Numbered from the stretch's first letter, positions 1-8,077 are shown. The stretch: 64,000 nt of DNA from Anaerolineae bacterium (GCA_019637615.1 JAHBVJ010000028.1:1-64000), one strand, 5' to 3'. The notes: generated from the sequence alone by a model not told the origin. Numbers and translations are program-made.

Positions 1-37
1 TGTCGGTGCTGGTGTTATCACCGAAATCCTTGAGTAG
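1..37 (+). CDS. tuf: Elongation factor Tu, C-terminal end (partial)
   Basis: Only the last 11 codons are inside the window. They read VGAGVITEILE followed by TAG at 35-37, which matches the conserved C-terminus of bacterial EF-Tu (typically VGAGVVTEIIE or similar). EF-Tu delivers aminoacyl-tRNA to the ribosome. The following genes (rpmG, tRNA-Trp, secE, nusG, rplK, rplA) are the usual bacterial neighbours of tuf, which supports the call despite the short fragment. Confidence 0.85.
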   Translation, partial: VGAGVITEILE

Positions 38-64
38 TTCAGGGAACGAATTAGCGTAGTAATA

Positions 65-97
65 CGAGGGCGCAGGGGTGACTTGTGCCCTCGTTTG
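65..97 (+). terminator. Hairpin between tuf and rpmG
   Basis: CGAGGGC (65-71) pairs with GCCCTCG (87-93) around a 15-base loop and is followed by TTT. The short T stretch makes it a weak terminator or attenuator that could reduce read-through from the highly expressed tuf gene into rpmG. Confidence 0.45.
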
Positions 98-117
98 AAC
101 AGTAGATTGAGGCTGTT

Positions 118-282
118 ATGGCGAAAAAAGATGTGCGGATGATTGTTTACCTCCAATGCACTGAGTGCAAGGAGCGCAACTATACATCCCAGAAAAACAA
201 GCGGAACGATCCGAACCGTCTTGAGTTAACAAAATACTGCAAGCGTTGCAGAAAACATGCCTTGCATCGCGAAACAAAGTAA
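118..282 (+). CDS. rpmG: 50S ribosomal protein L33
   Basis: A 54-residue protein beginning MAKKDVRMIVYLQC. It is the large-subunit protein L33, located near the E site. Four cysteines in two CxxC pairs (Cys14/Cys17 and Cys41/Cys44) mark the zinc-binding form of L33 rather than the zinc-free paralogue, so it depends on zinc for folding. Length is normal for the family. It sits between tuf and tRNA-Trp, the common bacterial order tuf-rpmG-trnW-secE-nusG. The start codon follows GAGGCTGTT, a weak Shine-Dalgarno sequence. Confidence 0.95.
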   Translation: MAKKDVRMIVYLQCTECKERNYTSQKNKRNDPNRLELTKYCKRCRKHALHRETK

Positions 283-325
283 GGCATAATAGTCCTACGC
301 TCGATGAGTGGCGGTTAAGTAAAGT

Positions 326-398
326 AGGGGCGTGGCTCAATTGGCAGAGCAATGGTCTCCAAAACCATAGGTTGGGGGTTCGAGTCCCTCCGCCCCTG
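326..398 (+). tRNA. tRNA-Trp (anticodon CCA)
   Basis: A full cloverleaf can be drawn. The acceptor stem is AGGGGCG (326-332) with CGCCCCT (391-397) and discriminator G at 398, as expected for bacterial tRNA-Trp. The D stem is GCTC/GAGC. The anticodon stem ATGGT/ACCAT encloses CTCCAAA, giving anticodon CCA. The T arm is GGGGG-TTCGAGT-CCCTC. The 3' CCA is not encoded. The position between rpmG and secE is the classical one. Confidence 0.97.
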
Positions 399-424
399 TC
401 AACGCGGTTGTAGCATCGCATCAG

Positions 425-452
425 ACACCGTCCTCGCGACGGTGTTTGATTT
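425..452 (+). terminator. Hairpin between tRNA-Trp and secE
   Basis: ACACCGTC (425-432) pairs perfectly with GACGGTGT (438-445) around a 5-base loop and is followed by TTGATTT. It may end or attenuate the tuf-rpmG-tRNA transcript ahead of secE, whose ribosome-binding site (AAGGGAG) begins a few bases downstream. Confidence 0.55.
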
Positions 453-473
453 CTAAGGGAGAAATATAAAATC

Positions 474-1028
474 ATGGCGCGTACAGTAACCCGCCCTGTT
501 GATGAAGAAGAAGACGATTTAATTGAAGATGGCGAATGGAAAGAAGGCGCTGAGGAAGATGCCTCAACGTCAACTGGCCCCGTCCTTTCTGATAGTCGTC
601 GCCGCAAAATGCTGAAGCGGGGGGAAACGCTGCCAGAAGCGGCTCCAGCGCCAGCCGCGACCAGCGAAGGCAAAGGCCGTCCTACGCCCAGCCAACGTGA
701 TGAAGTCCTTGAACACGAAGGCAACTTCCTCACCCGCTCCGTTGAACGGTTCCAGTTGTACCTGAAGGAAACGTGGTCAGAACTCAACAAGGTTACGTGG
801 CCCACGCGTGAAGAGACGCAGCGCTTGACGTATATCGTGCTGGCTGTGACCGCTGTTACGGCTGCCTTGCTTGGCATTATTAGCTTCCTCTTCAGTTCGC
901 TCACACAGCGTGTAGCTGATCCTGCTACAGCGACCATCTTCGGCATCATCACCATCGTCTTGATTGTGGGTGTCGCGCTGGTCTGGCTGTTCCGTGAACG
1001 GTTGCCCGGAGCGGGTCGTTACGAATAA
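474..1028 (+). CDS. secE: Preprotein translocase subunit SecE
   Basis: A 184-residue SecE, the small clamp-like subunit of the SecYEG channel. The conserved SecE signature (WSELNKVTWPTREET) lies around residues 101-115 and is followed by a membrane helix at about 118-140 and a second hydrophobic segment at about 155-172. Minimal SecE proteins are about 60 residues; this one carries a ~95-residue acidic and Pro/Ala-rich N-terminal extension of unknown function, a pattern found in several non-proteobacterial phyla. A second hydrophobic segment after the core helix is also not part of the minimal form. The start follows AAGGGAGAAA. It is co-directional with nusG 98 bases downstream; that gap holds a GAGAGGT/ACCTCTC hairpin (1065-1088) without a T tract. 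Confidence 0.93.
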   Translation: MARTVTRPVDEEEDDLIEDGEWKEGAEEDASTSTGPVLSDSRRRKMLKRGETLPEAAPAPAATSEGKGRPTPSQRDEVLEHEGNFLTRSVERFQLYLKETWSELNKVTWPTREETQRLTYIVLAVTAVTAALLGIISFLFSSLTQRVADPATATIFGIITIVLIVGVALVWLFRERLPGAGRYE

Positions 1029-1126
1029 CAGGGCTGGTTCTGAAATCACCATGCCGAACTTTATGAGAGGTACAGCCGATGACCTCTCTGCTTTGGGTAA
1101 TTGGTTAGTTGGGGTGAGGTGAGCGT

Positions 1127-1873
1127 ATGGCCCGTAAAAAGCGACCACAAGGTCATGATCTAGATCCGCATGTCGATTATGATCCTAATCCTATCGATTT
1201 AGACGATGAGGATGATGCGGCTAAACGTGCCCAGAAGAAGCTTGACGAAGACCCCCTGCTTCCCAGCGAACGCGCGGAACGGCTAGGTGGTGTACGCACC
1301 TTCACCAGCGGCAGCGAAGATGGCGAAATCATCGAGATCGCCGTCGATACCGAGAAGCAGTGGTATGTCATTCACTGCTACTCCGGCTACGAAAATAAGG
1401 TGATGCACGCCATCCGTCAGCGTACCGAAACAATGGGGATGCACGACAAGATTTTCGATGTGGTTGTCCCCACCGAAGAAGAACTCGAAGTCCACGAAGG
1501 CAAACGAAAAGTGGTCGAGCGCCGCGTCTTCCCCGGCTACATCCTCGTCCAGATGAAAATGGATGAAGATAGCTGGTATGTCGTGCGCAATACCCCCGGC
1601 GTGACGGGCTTCGTAGGCATGGGCAACGAACCCACGCCGCTGCGTCCGGAAGAAGTCAATCAGATCATGCGCCGCATGGAACATCCCGCGCCGACCATCA
1701 AGCCTACGTTCAAGCCCGGTCAGAAGGTGCGCATCACCGATGGCCCCTTCAACGACTTCGTGGGTACGGTGGGCGACATCGACATGGAGAAATCCAAGGT
1801 GCGCGTGATGGTCTCGTTCTTCGGGCGTGAAACCCCCGTCGAACTCGACTTCCTGCAAGTCGAAAAAGCCTAG
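1127..1873 (+). CDS. nusG: Transcription termination/antitermination protein NusG
   Basis: A 248-residue NusG, the universal RNA polymerase-bound elongation factor that couples transcription to the ribosome or Rho. The NGN domain starts near residue 77 (KQWYVIHCYSGYENKV) and contains the conserved FPGYILV stretch. The C-terminal KOW domain (about 195-245) has GQKVRITDGPFNDFVGTV. Residues 1-75 are a charged, probably disordered extension rich in Asp, Glu and Lys; typical NusG is about 180 residues. A strong Shine-Dalgarno run (GGGGTGAGGTGAG) precedes the ATG. The gene lies between secE and rplK as in most bacteria. Confidence 0.96.
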   Translation: MARKKRPQGHDLDPHVDYDPNPIDLDDEDDAAKRAQKKLDEDPLLPSERAERLGGVRTFTSGSEDGEIIEIAVDTEKQWYVIHCYSGYENKVMHAIRQRTETMGMHDKIFDVVVPTEEELEVHEGKRKVVERRVFPGYILVQMKMDEDSWYVVRNTPGVTGFVGMGNEPTPLRPEEVNQIMRRMEHPAPTIKPTFKPGQKVRITDGPFNDFVGTVGDIDMEKSKVRVMVSFFGRETPVELDFLQVEKA

Positions 1874-1914
1874 TTCTGGGCTACTGCTTGTGATTTTGCT
1901 TGTGCTTCGTATGT

Positions 1915-1947
1915 ACTTAGCACTAAGCACTCAGGACTAAGCACTAA
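1915..1947 (+). repeat. Heptamer tandem repeat, copy 1 (nusG-rplK gap)
   Basis: Five consecutive 7-base units: ACTTAGC, ACTAAGC, ACTCAGG, ACTAAGC and partial ACTAA, consensus ACTNAGS. The same array occurs at 7501, 12945, 13549, 14260 and 18193. Here it lies in the 5' leader of rplK, about 110 bases before the start codon. Confidence 0.85.
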
Positions 1948-1958
1948 ATTTGTGATGG

Positions 1959-2036
1959 AGGGGACACATTCGAGCTGTCCCTGATAAGACATCGCGTGAG
2001 GGCGACCCACACTGAATAGGATCGGGTCGCTTATCA
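1959..2036 (+). promoter_or_regulatory. Structured leader of rplK-rplA, candidate L1 autoregulatory site
   Basis: Two structures follow each other. GGGACA (1961-1966) pairs with TGTCCC (1976-1981). Then TGATAAG (1983-1989) pairs with CTTATCA (2030-2036), and inside it GCGACCC (2002-2008) pairs with GGGTCGC (2024-2030, sharing the base at 2030), leaving a one-sided 12-base internal loop. Two stems split by an asymmetric loop resemble known L1-binding mRNA sites, and L1 is encoded downstream. That L1 binds here is an inference; the pairing is seen directly. Confidence 0.4.
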
Positions 2037-2053
2037 TGTAGAAGAAGGGTTAC

Positions 2054-2479
2054 ATGGCAAAGAAAGTCAAAGCAGTCGTTACCTTGGCGCTCCCGGCAGG
2101 CAAAGCGAACCCCGCGCCCCCGGTCGGCCCCGCGCTTGCCCAACACGGCATCAACCTGATGGGCTTCTGCAAGGAATATAACGCTCGCACCGCCAACCGC
2201 GTCGGTGAGATTATCCCGGCAGAAATCACGATCTTCTCCGACGGCTCGTTCAAGTTCATCCTCAAGTCGCCCCCCACCGCCTTCCTCATCAAGAAAGCGG
2301 CTGGCGTCGAAAAGGGTTCAGGCGTGCCCAACAAGACCAAGGTCGGCAAGATCACCCGCAAGCAGGTTCGCGAGATCGCAGAGATCAAGATGGCTGACCT
2401 GAACGCGGTCGATATTGAAGGCGCGATGAAACAGATCGAAGGCACTGCCCGCAATATGGGCGTCACCGTTGAAGGATAA
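2054..2479 (+). CDS. rplK: 50S ribosomal protein L11
   Basis: A 141-residue L11, part of the GTPase-associated centre where EF-Tu, EF-G and RelA act. The N-terminal domain has the Pro-rich PAPPVGPALAQHGINLM segment (residues 21-37), the site at which thiostrepton-class antibiotics bind together with 23S rRNA. The C-terminal rRNA-binding domain spans about 75-141 and ends MGVTVEG, both typical. Length is standard. GAAGAAGGG precedes the ATG by six bases. It is followed after 50 bases by rplA, so the two are probably cotranscribed and controlled through the leader structure upstream. Confidence 0.97.
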   Translation: MAKKVKAVVTLALPAGKANPAPPVGPALAQHGINLMGFCKEYNARTANRVGEIIPAEITIFSDGSFKFILKSPPTAFLIKKAAGVEKGSGVPNKTKVGKITRKQVREIAEIKMADLNAVDIEGAMKQIEGTARNMGVTVEG

Positions 2480-2529
2480 TTAGTCGGTGGGAGAGCTAAC
2501 CGCTCGTTGGTACCACTTGGAGGAATAGC

Positions 2530-3252
2530 ATGGCTCAACATGGTAAGAAATATCTAGAAGCGGCGAAGAAAATCACGGCGAACCGCGATTACCCGCTCAC
2601 CGAAGCGATCAAGGCGCTCAAGGAAGCCAGCTTCGTCAAGTTCAACGAAACTGTTGAACTGCACGCGCGTCTCGGCATCGATCCCCGTCAGTCCGATCAG
2701 CAGGTGCGTACCACGGTCGTGCTTCCGGCTGGCTTGGGCAAGACCGTGCGCGTGCTTGTCTTTGCAGAAGGTGAAGCTGCCAAGTTCGCACAAGACGCTG
2801 GCGCAGACTTCATCGCTGGTGACGAGATGATCGCCAAGATCCGCACCGAAGAATGGACGGAATTTGACGTGTCCATCGCCGTGCCAGACATGATGCGCAA
2901 GGTGTCTCCGCTCGGTAAGGTGCTCGGTCGTAAGGGTCTGATGCCCAATCCCAAGACTGGCACTGTCGTCCCGCAGGAAGAAATCGGACGCGCCGTTCGT
3001 GAAGCCCGCGCTGGTCGCGTGGAATTCCGCAACGACAAGACGGGTAACCTGCATATCGTCCTCGGCAAGATTCAGTTCACCGAAGATCAGATTCTGCAAA
3101 ACTTGTCGGCAGTGCTCGATGCGATCCGTCGCGCCAAACCAACTGGCGTCAAGGGCATCTATGTGCGCCGTCTGGTGCTGACTTCCACGATGGGGCCAGC
3201 TATCCGTCTGGACACTAACGCCGCCATGAATGTGGGCACAGCGGAAGTCTAA
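2530..3252 (+). CDS. rplA: 50S ribosomal protein L1
   Basis: A 240-residue L1, which forms the mobile L1 stalk at the E site and in many bacteria represses its own operon by binding the rplK leader. The conserved signature GLMPNPKTGTV lies near residues 136-146 and the protein ends with TMGPAIRLD followed by the usual short tail. TTGGAGGAATAGC supplies a strong ribosome-binding site. A perfect terminator follows 22 bases after the stop, so rplJ, rplL and rpoBC, which often come next in other bacteria, are not in this transcript. Confidence 0.97.
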   Translation: MAQHGKKYLEAAKKITANRDYPLTEAIKALKEASFVKFNETVELHARLGIDPRQSDQQVRTTVVLPAGLGKTVRVLVFAEGEAAKFAQDAGADFIAGDEMIAKIRTEEWTEFDVSIAVPDMMRKVSPLGKVLGRKGLMPNPKTGTVVPQEEIGRAVREARAGRVEFRNDKTGNLHIVLGKIQFTEDQILQNLSAVLDAIRRAKPTGVKGIYVRRLVLTSTMGPAIRLDTNAAMNVGTAEV

Positions 3253-3273
3253 TCGATCTGCCTCGTCAAATCA

Positions 3274-3309
3274 TGCCCTTTGTAATCGTTACAAAGGGCA
3301 TTTTGTTTT
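3274..3309 (+). terminator. Rho-independent terminator after rplA
   Basis: A perfect 12-bp stem, TGCCCTTTGTAA (3274-3285) with TTACAAAGGGCA (3289-3300), has a 3-base loop and is followed by TTTTGTTTT. It ends the secE-nusG-rplK-rplA transcript just before the convergent kinase gene. Confidence 0.93.
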
Positions 3310-3350
3310 CTACGCTTCCCTCGCCTCCAGCCTAAGCTAAAGATCAGCGC

Positions 3351-5099
3351 TTAACCGCCTTGCCGTGTTGCTTCCGCCGTGGCTGTTTCGCTGGTCGCTT
3401 GCACCGTCGGCGCACTTTCCTGTAGGTCTTCCACGCTGAAATTATCCACCATGACTTCTGCAAACGGATCTTTGGTCAGAGGCGACGCGGACGAAGCGAG
3501 ATAAATACCGATTGCGCCGCGTGTGAGCTTAGGTTCGCTTTCAACCTCGATCACGAGCTGGTCGTTCACATAGCCGCGCAGCGTGCGCAAATCGTCCACC
3601 AACTTCAACTGGTTAGCTTGACCTAGCGGTTTTGCCGCCGTCGTATCCGTCCATTCTTTGCTCAAGCCGCGCAGTTCTTGCCATTCCCCGTTAAAACGCG
3701 ACCATATGCTGACCTGCCCCATGCCATTCACGGCGAATACATAGTAATTATCGTCATCGCGGAACCGAAAAACGATGCCAGAGGCCGTATCCGGTGCATT
3801 TTTGTCGGTAAGTGTGAAATCAGCGGTGTAAACGGTTTGCGAATTGAATGACATCGTCGGGAAATAAATCGTCGTCACTGCGGCGGCGGGCAGTGTATGC
3901 CGGATGTGATACACGCCGTTCTCGATCTGACGATAAATATCGGGATCATCCAACGTGATAGGCCAATACGGGGCTTTATCTGCCGAGTCAAAGGTTTCTG
4001 TAAATTCACGTGGGCCAGAAGTCATCGATGGCGCAAAGGGTCGCGCATTACTGGTTGGCACGGCTAAGGTGAGCGTAGCTGCCGGATTGCTCGTATTCCG
4101 GCTGATCAGCGTCCCGATGGCGGCGAGCATCGCTAACCCGATCACGCCGATGGCGGAATACAACCATACGGGGCGGCGGTTAGTCGTCTCCGGCTTAACC
4201 ACCACTGGGGACATCGGCTCGGTGCGGTTCAGGTCTTGTCGCCGGGTCGCGTCATTCGTCGTGATAGCTGCTTCGTAAGCCATGAGCAGTTCTCCCGCTG
4301 TTTGAAAACGCTCATCGGCGTCTTTCGCCATCGCCCGCATTACCACCGCGTCGAGCGCCGCCGGAATCTGGCTGTTTTTGAGCAGCGCCGAAGGAACTGG
4401 CTCATTGATGTGCTTGAGCAGCACAGCCACCGCGCTGTCAGCGTCATATGGCGGTTTGCCCGTCAGCATCTCATACAAAATCACGCCTAGCGAGTACAAA
4501 TCGCTGCGCTGGTCGCCCGCCTCTCCGATGCCCTGTTCAGGAGCCATATACAACGGCGTCCCGCTGGTTGTCCCGCTCTGGGTGACGCGCTGCGAAGTGA
4601 CGATCCGCGCGATGCCGAAATCGGCTAACACGGCGCGCCCCTGCTCATCAAACAGGATATTGCCGGGAGTCACGTCACGATGCACCATCCCCCGCTGGTG
4701 AGCGTATTGCAGCGCGCTGCACACACTACTCATCACGTTAGTGATCTCGGTCATGGTCAAGCGTTGACCTGTCTGGGCATCGGCTTCCATCAGTGCGCGC
4801 AGCGATTTGCCGGGGATATACTTCATCACCATGTAATAAATGGGCTGACCGCCGCGTTCTGCCACATCGAAGTCATACACTTGCACGATATTAGGATGGT
4901 CAAGGCTGGCGACCACCTTGGCTTCCCGCTCGAATCGGGCGCGGAAGTCCTGCTCCTCAACTAAATATTCGTGCAGCACTTTAATCGCTACGGGGCGTTC
5001 GAGGTTGGTGTCCCATCCCTTGTAGACAACCGCCATGCCACCCTTGCCGAGTCGTTCGCGTAGTTCGTAGCGTCCCAGTCGCGTACCGAGCAGATCCAT
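3351..5099 (-). CDS. Membrane Ser/Thr protein kinase with extracellular LamG-like domain
   Basis: A Hanks-type (PknB-like) kinase. Near the N-terminus are the ATP loop GKGGMAV, the catalytic lysine in VAIKVL, the catalytic loop HRDVTPGNIL, DFGIA, and the APE motif in MAPEQG; the kinase domain fills about residues 9-270. A single membrane helix (about 315-333) follows. The outside part (about 370-565) resembles the DUF1080/LamG-type jelly-roll fold (DADFTLTDKNAPDTASGIVF, then NYYVFAVNGMGQ). This suggests a receptor sensing a wall or surface ligand and phosphorylating cytoplasmic targets. I chose ATG 5099, preceded by AAAGG at 8 bases; ATG 5126 is possible but lacks a ribosome-binding site. FHA and PP2C partners are encoded at 38.8-43.0 kb. 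Confidence 0.9.
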   Translation of the reverse strand: MDLLGTRLGRYELRERLGKGGMAVVYKGWDTNLERPVAIKVLHEYLVEEQDFRARFEREAKVVASLDHPNIVQVYDFDVAERGGQPIYYMVMKYIPGKSLRALMEADAQTGQRLTMTEITNVMSSVCSALQYAHQRGMVHRDVTPGNILFDEQGRAVLADFGIARIVTSQRVTQSGTTSGTPLYMAPEQGIGEAGDQRSDLYSLGVILYEMLTGKPPYDADSAVAVLLKHINEPVPSALLKNSQIPAALDAVVMRAMAKDADERFQTAGELLMAYEAAITTNDATRRQDLNRTEPMSPVVVKPETTNRRPVWLYSAIGVIGLAMLAAIGTLISRNTSNPAATLTLAVPTSNARPFAPSMTSGPREFTETFDSADKAPYWPITLDDPDIYRQIENGVYHIRHTLPAAAVTTIYFPTMSFNSQTVYTADFTLTDKNAPDTASGIVFRFRDDDNYYVFAVNGMGQVSIWSRFNGEWQELRGLSKEWTDTTAAKPLGQANQLKLVDDLRTLRGYVNDQLVIEVESEPKLTRGAIGIYLASSASPLTKDPFAEVMVDNFSVEDLQESAPTVQATSETATAEATRQGG

Positions 5100-5212
5100 C
5101 TGAGCAGCCTTTGATGTGAGGAACATAAGTTATTTTCAGTATATCAAGATTAGCATCGATTGATTGTTATGATCTGTCTTTTTCGTTGGTCAGACGTTAC
5201 ACTTTTAGCCTT

Positions 5213-6037
5213 ATGAATGTTCCTATCGTTGCCCTCCTCACTGATTTTGGTACGAGTGATCCCTACGTCGGTGTGATGAAAGGCGTTATCCTGCGCCAAT
5301 GTCCTAACGCACAGCTCATTGATCTCACGCACGCGGTAGCGCCGCAACATGTCCGGCAAGCCAGTTATTTGCTCGGCACGGCCTTTAGTCATTTTCCGCC
5401 ACATACCGTTTTTCTCGCGGTGGTCGATCCCGGCGTGGGCACTTCCCGCCGTGCCGTTGCCATCCGCACCGATCACGGTTGCTTCGTCGGCCCCGATAAC
5501 GGTCTCTTTACCGATGTGCTGCGTGCTACGCAGATCATCGAAGCCGTCGCGCTGACCACGCCGCCGGATGCCAGTCAGACCTTTCACGGGCGTGATGTCT
5601 TTGCCCCCGCAGCGGCAGCGCTGGCGAACGGCACCGCCCTATCGTCTCTCGGCACGCCAATAAACGCTGTACAGCGCCTTGACCATATTTCTCCGGCTAT
5701 CACCGAATCATCTCTACGCGGCGAAATCATCCACATCGATCACTTTGGCAACCTCATCACCGGCATCGGCCCTTGTCACTGGTCGCCTGACTCTCATCTG
5801 ATTATCGCGGTGGATGATTACGGAGTCCTTACGCTCGATCCATCTGTCTGTCAGGTGCGCCTAGCCAACCATGTGATCGATCAGTTTCACCCAACCTATG
5901 GGTTCTCTATCGCTGGCTCGGCTTTAGCGTTGATCAGCAGCGACGGACAGCTCGAAATTGCCGTCAACGGCGGCAGCGCGGCACAATATCTTGATGCACA
6001 TCTCGGTGATTCCGTCGAATTGCGCTATCACCGCTAG
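5213..6037 (+). CDS. S-adenosylmethionine hydrolase (SAM hydroxide adenosyltransferase, DUF62)
   Basis: A 274-residue protein of the DUF62/SAM hydroxide adenosyltransferase family, whose characterised members cleave S-adenosylmethionine to adenosine and methionine with water as nucleophile; the family also includes SAM fluorinase and chlorinase. The N-terminus shows LLTDFGTSDPYVGVMKG, and VVDPGVGTSRR and VGPDNGLFT follow, all family hallmarks. The C-terminal domain contains HIDHFGNLITG. The ATG at 5213 fits the family start; an upstream TTG at 5186 is less likely. The gene is 9 bases upstream of murA and probably cotranscribed with it. It is divergent from the kinase gene with only about 110 bases between the starts. 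Confidence 0.85.
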   Translation: MNVPIVALLTDFGTSDPYVGVMKGVILRQCPNAQLIDLTHAVAPQHVRQASYLLGTAFSHFPPHTVFLAVVDPGVGTSRRAVAIRTDHGCFVGPDNGLFTDVLRATQIIEAVALTTPPDASQTFHGRDVFAPAAAALANGTALSSLGTPINAVQRLDHISPAITESSLRGEIIHIDHFGNLITGIGPCHWSPDSHLIIAVDDYGVLTLDPSVCQVRLANHVIDQFHPTYGFSIAGSALALISSDGQLEIAVNGGSAAQYLDAHLGDSVELRYHR

Positions 6038-6046
6038 GGGGTTTTC

Positions 6047-7339
6047 ATGGCAGATCAGTTCGTCATCGAAGGTGGACACAAATTGAACGGCACGGTCGAG
6101 ATCGGCGGCAATAAGAACGCCGTGCTCAAGCTGATGGCGGCTTGCCTGCTCACCGATCAACCCGTCACGCTGTTCAACGCGCCCGATATTGTTGATGTGC
6201 AGGTCATGAGCGCCATTCTGCGCCAGCTCGGCGCGACCGTTGATCGGTTGCCGAGCGGCGGTCTGCGCATCGAAGCGAGGCACATCACCACTCATGTCAT
6301 CGATCCGACGCTGGCGAAGAAAATGCGCGCCTCGCTGGTGCTGGCAGGGCCGATGTTAGGGCGTGTCGGCGCGGTTGAATTGGCGCTCCCCGGTGGCGAT
6401 CAGATCGGCACGCGCCGCGTCGATTCCCACGTTTTGGCGCTGCAAGCTCTCGGCGCGTCCATTGACTACAGTCACGGCTTCCGCATGAATGCCGATGGGC
6501 TGCACGGCGCGAACATCTTCCTTGATGAAGCCAGTGTCACGGCAACCGAAAACGCGGTCATGGCAGCAGTCTTAGCCACCGGACGCAGCATGATTCGCAA
6601 TGCCGCCTCCGAACCGCATGTGCAAGACTTATGTAACTTCCTCGTCACGCTTGGCGCGCACATCGACGGCATCGGCACCAACCAGATCACCATCGAAGGC
6701 GTGGACAAGCTGCACGGCGGTGAGTTCAGGATTGGCGCGGATTTCATCGAAGTCGGCAGCTTCATCGGCGCGGCGGCGGTCACCAATGGCGAAGTGCGCA
6801 TCAAAAACGCCGATCCACAGCACATGGATATGATCCTTCATACCTTCGGCAAACTTGGGATTCACTGCGAGGTAGATGGGCAAGATGTGCTTGTACCGCG
6901 TAACCAGCGCTTGCAAATCCAGCCCGATCTAGGCAACCGCGTACCGACCATCAAATCGCAGCCGTGGCCTGCCTTCCCCACCGATCTGATGAGTGTTGCT
7001 ATCCTCGTCGCGACGCAGTGCGCGGGTGCGGTGCTCATCCACGAGTGGATGTATGACGCGCGGCTGTACTTCACCGACAAATTGGTCACGATGGGCGCGC
7101 GCATCGTCCAGTGCGATCCGCATCGCGTGCTGATCCAAGGCCCCGCCGCGCTTCATGGCGGCGTCACCATCAGCAGCCCCGATATTCGCGCTGGCATCAC
7201 GTTGCTGCTGGCGGCCTTGTGCGCCAACGGCACCACGACGATCCGCAATATCCATCACATTGATCGCGGCTACGAGCGCATCGAGGAAAAGCTCAAAGCA
7301 CTTGGCGCACACATCAAACGCGTTCCGGTGGAAGATTGA
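6047..7339 (+). CDS. murA: UDP-N-acetylglucosamine 1-carboxyvinyltransferase (MurA), Cys-to-Asp active site
   Basis: A 430-residue MurA, catalysing the first committed step of peptidoglycan synthesis: enolpyruvyl transfer from PEP to UDP-GlcNAc. The N-terminal GGNKNAVLKLMAACLL segment and the catalytic-loop context RASLVLAGPMLGR...LPGG are typical. The residue after PGG, Cys115 in E. coli MurA and the target alkylated by fosfomycin, is Asp118 here (PGGDQIG). Asp at this position is known from mycobacterial and chlamydial MurA and confers intrinsic fosfomycin resistance. Presence of murA means the organism makes, or recently made, peptidoglycan precursors. GGGGG before the ATG serves as ribosome-binding site, 9 bases after the SAM hydrolase gene. 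Confidence 0.96.
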   Translation: MADQFVIEGGHKLNGTVEIGGNKNAVLKLMAACLLTDQPVTLFNAPDIVDVQVMSAILRQLGATVDRLPSGGLRIEARHITTHVIDPTLAKKMRASLVLAGPMLGRVGAVELALPGGDQIGTRRVDSHVLALQALGASIDYSHGFRMNADGLHGANIFLDEASVTATENAVMAAVLATGRSMIRNAASEPHVQDLCNFLVTLGAHIDGIGTNQITIEGVDKLHGGEFRIGADFIEVGSFIGAAAVTNGEVRIKNADPQHMDMILHTFGKLGIHCEVDGQDVLVPRNQRLQIQPDLGNRVPTIKSQPWPAFPTDLMSVAILVATQCAGAVLIHEWMYDARLYFTDKLVTMGARIVQCDPHRVLIQGPAALHGGVTISSPDIRAGITLLLAALCANGTTTIRNIHHIDRGYERIEEKLKALGAHIKRVPVED

Positions 7340-7500
7340 GCCACTCGAACACCGTTGCGACTCGACCCGTCACTCACCATGAGATCAAACTTTCATGCTG
7401 TGCAATCTAGCTCAAAATTGCTAGAATCCCTGTATGCTTTCACTTGTTTTTGGTGGGTTACCCATGATTTTCTATTGTCACGAGGTACGAAAATGTATGG

Positions 7501-7532
7501 ACTCAGCACTAAGGACTAAGCACTTAGCACTA
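7501..7532 (+). repeat. Heptamer tandem repeat, copy 2 (before DinB-like gene)
   Basis: Units ACTCAGC, ACTAAGG, ACTAAGC, ACTTAGC and partial ACTAT. It ends a few bases before the GAGGAG ribosome-binding site of the gene at 7550. The ~40 bases before it (from about 7461, with TGATTTTC, TCACG and ATGG) resemble those before the copy at 13549, so the mobile or duplicated unit is longer than the heptamers alone. Confidence 0.85.
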
Positions 7533-7549
7533 TCTTTGAGGAGTCAGCT

Positions 7550-8077
7550 ATGAGTGATTCCAGTAGCCTCCCAGCGACCAAAGCCGCGCTACTTAGCCGC
7601 ATCCAGCAGAGTTGGGACAAATTCCACGCCTACCTGCGCACCTTGACCGACGAACAGCGTACGCAAATGCGCGACGCCAACGGGTGGGCGGTCAAAGATT
7701 TCATCATCCACCTCAGTACGTGGGAACGCGGCGTCACGAGCGCCATGCGCAAGCACACCTATGCCGAAGGGCTAGAAGTCGAGCAACCGGAATTCGATCA
7801 AGGCGTCGAGCATATCAACACGCTCCTTCAGCAGCGTTACCATCATCTGACTCTCGATGATGCCCTAGAGATGTTACGCCAGAGCCACGAATATCTGATC
7901 GCGGCGATCCACGCCCTGAGCGACGAAGACCTGATGCGCCCGATCCGCGAATTCGATCCGACCGCCACGCGCGATATTCAGCTTGTCCGTTACATCGGCG
8001 GCGACAGTTACGCGCATTATGATGAGCATCTTGGATGGCTAACCGAAATGATGGCGTCGCAGAACGCGAAAAGCTGA
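7550..8077 (+). CDS. DinB/ClbS-like four-helix protein
   Basis: A 175-residue protein resembling the DinB superfamily, closest in look to the ClbS/DfsB (DUF1706) branch. TKAALLSRIQQSWDKFHAYL opens the first helix, NGWAVKDFIIHLSTWE forms the characteristic second helix with a His, and DSYAHYDEHLGWL near the end carries the His residues that usually complete a metal site. Members are helical bundles; functions range from metal-dependent thiol S-transferases to genotoxin hydrolase (ClbS), so the reaction cannot be set from sequence. The ATG follows GAGGAGTCAGCT, directly after the heptamer array. It appears to be a single-gene unit. Confidence 0.7.
   Translation: MSDSSSLPATKAALLSRIQQSWDKFHAYLRTLTDEQRTQMRDANGWAVKDFIIHLSTWERGVTSAMRKHTYAEGLEVEQPEFDQGVEHINTLLQQRYHHLTLDDALEMLRQSHEYLIAAIHALSDEDLMRPIREFDPTATRDIQLVRYIGGDSYAHYDEHLGWLTEMMASQNAKS

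Noticed and set aside
116..1148. Long minus-strand open frames across rpmG, tRNA-Trp and secE
   Set aside because: They overlap well-identified genes and a tRNA in full, have no ribosome-binding site and no recognisable domain.
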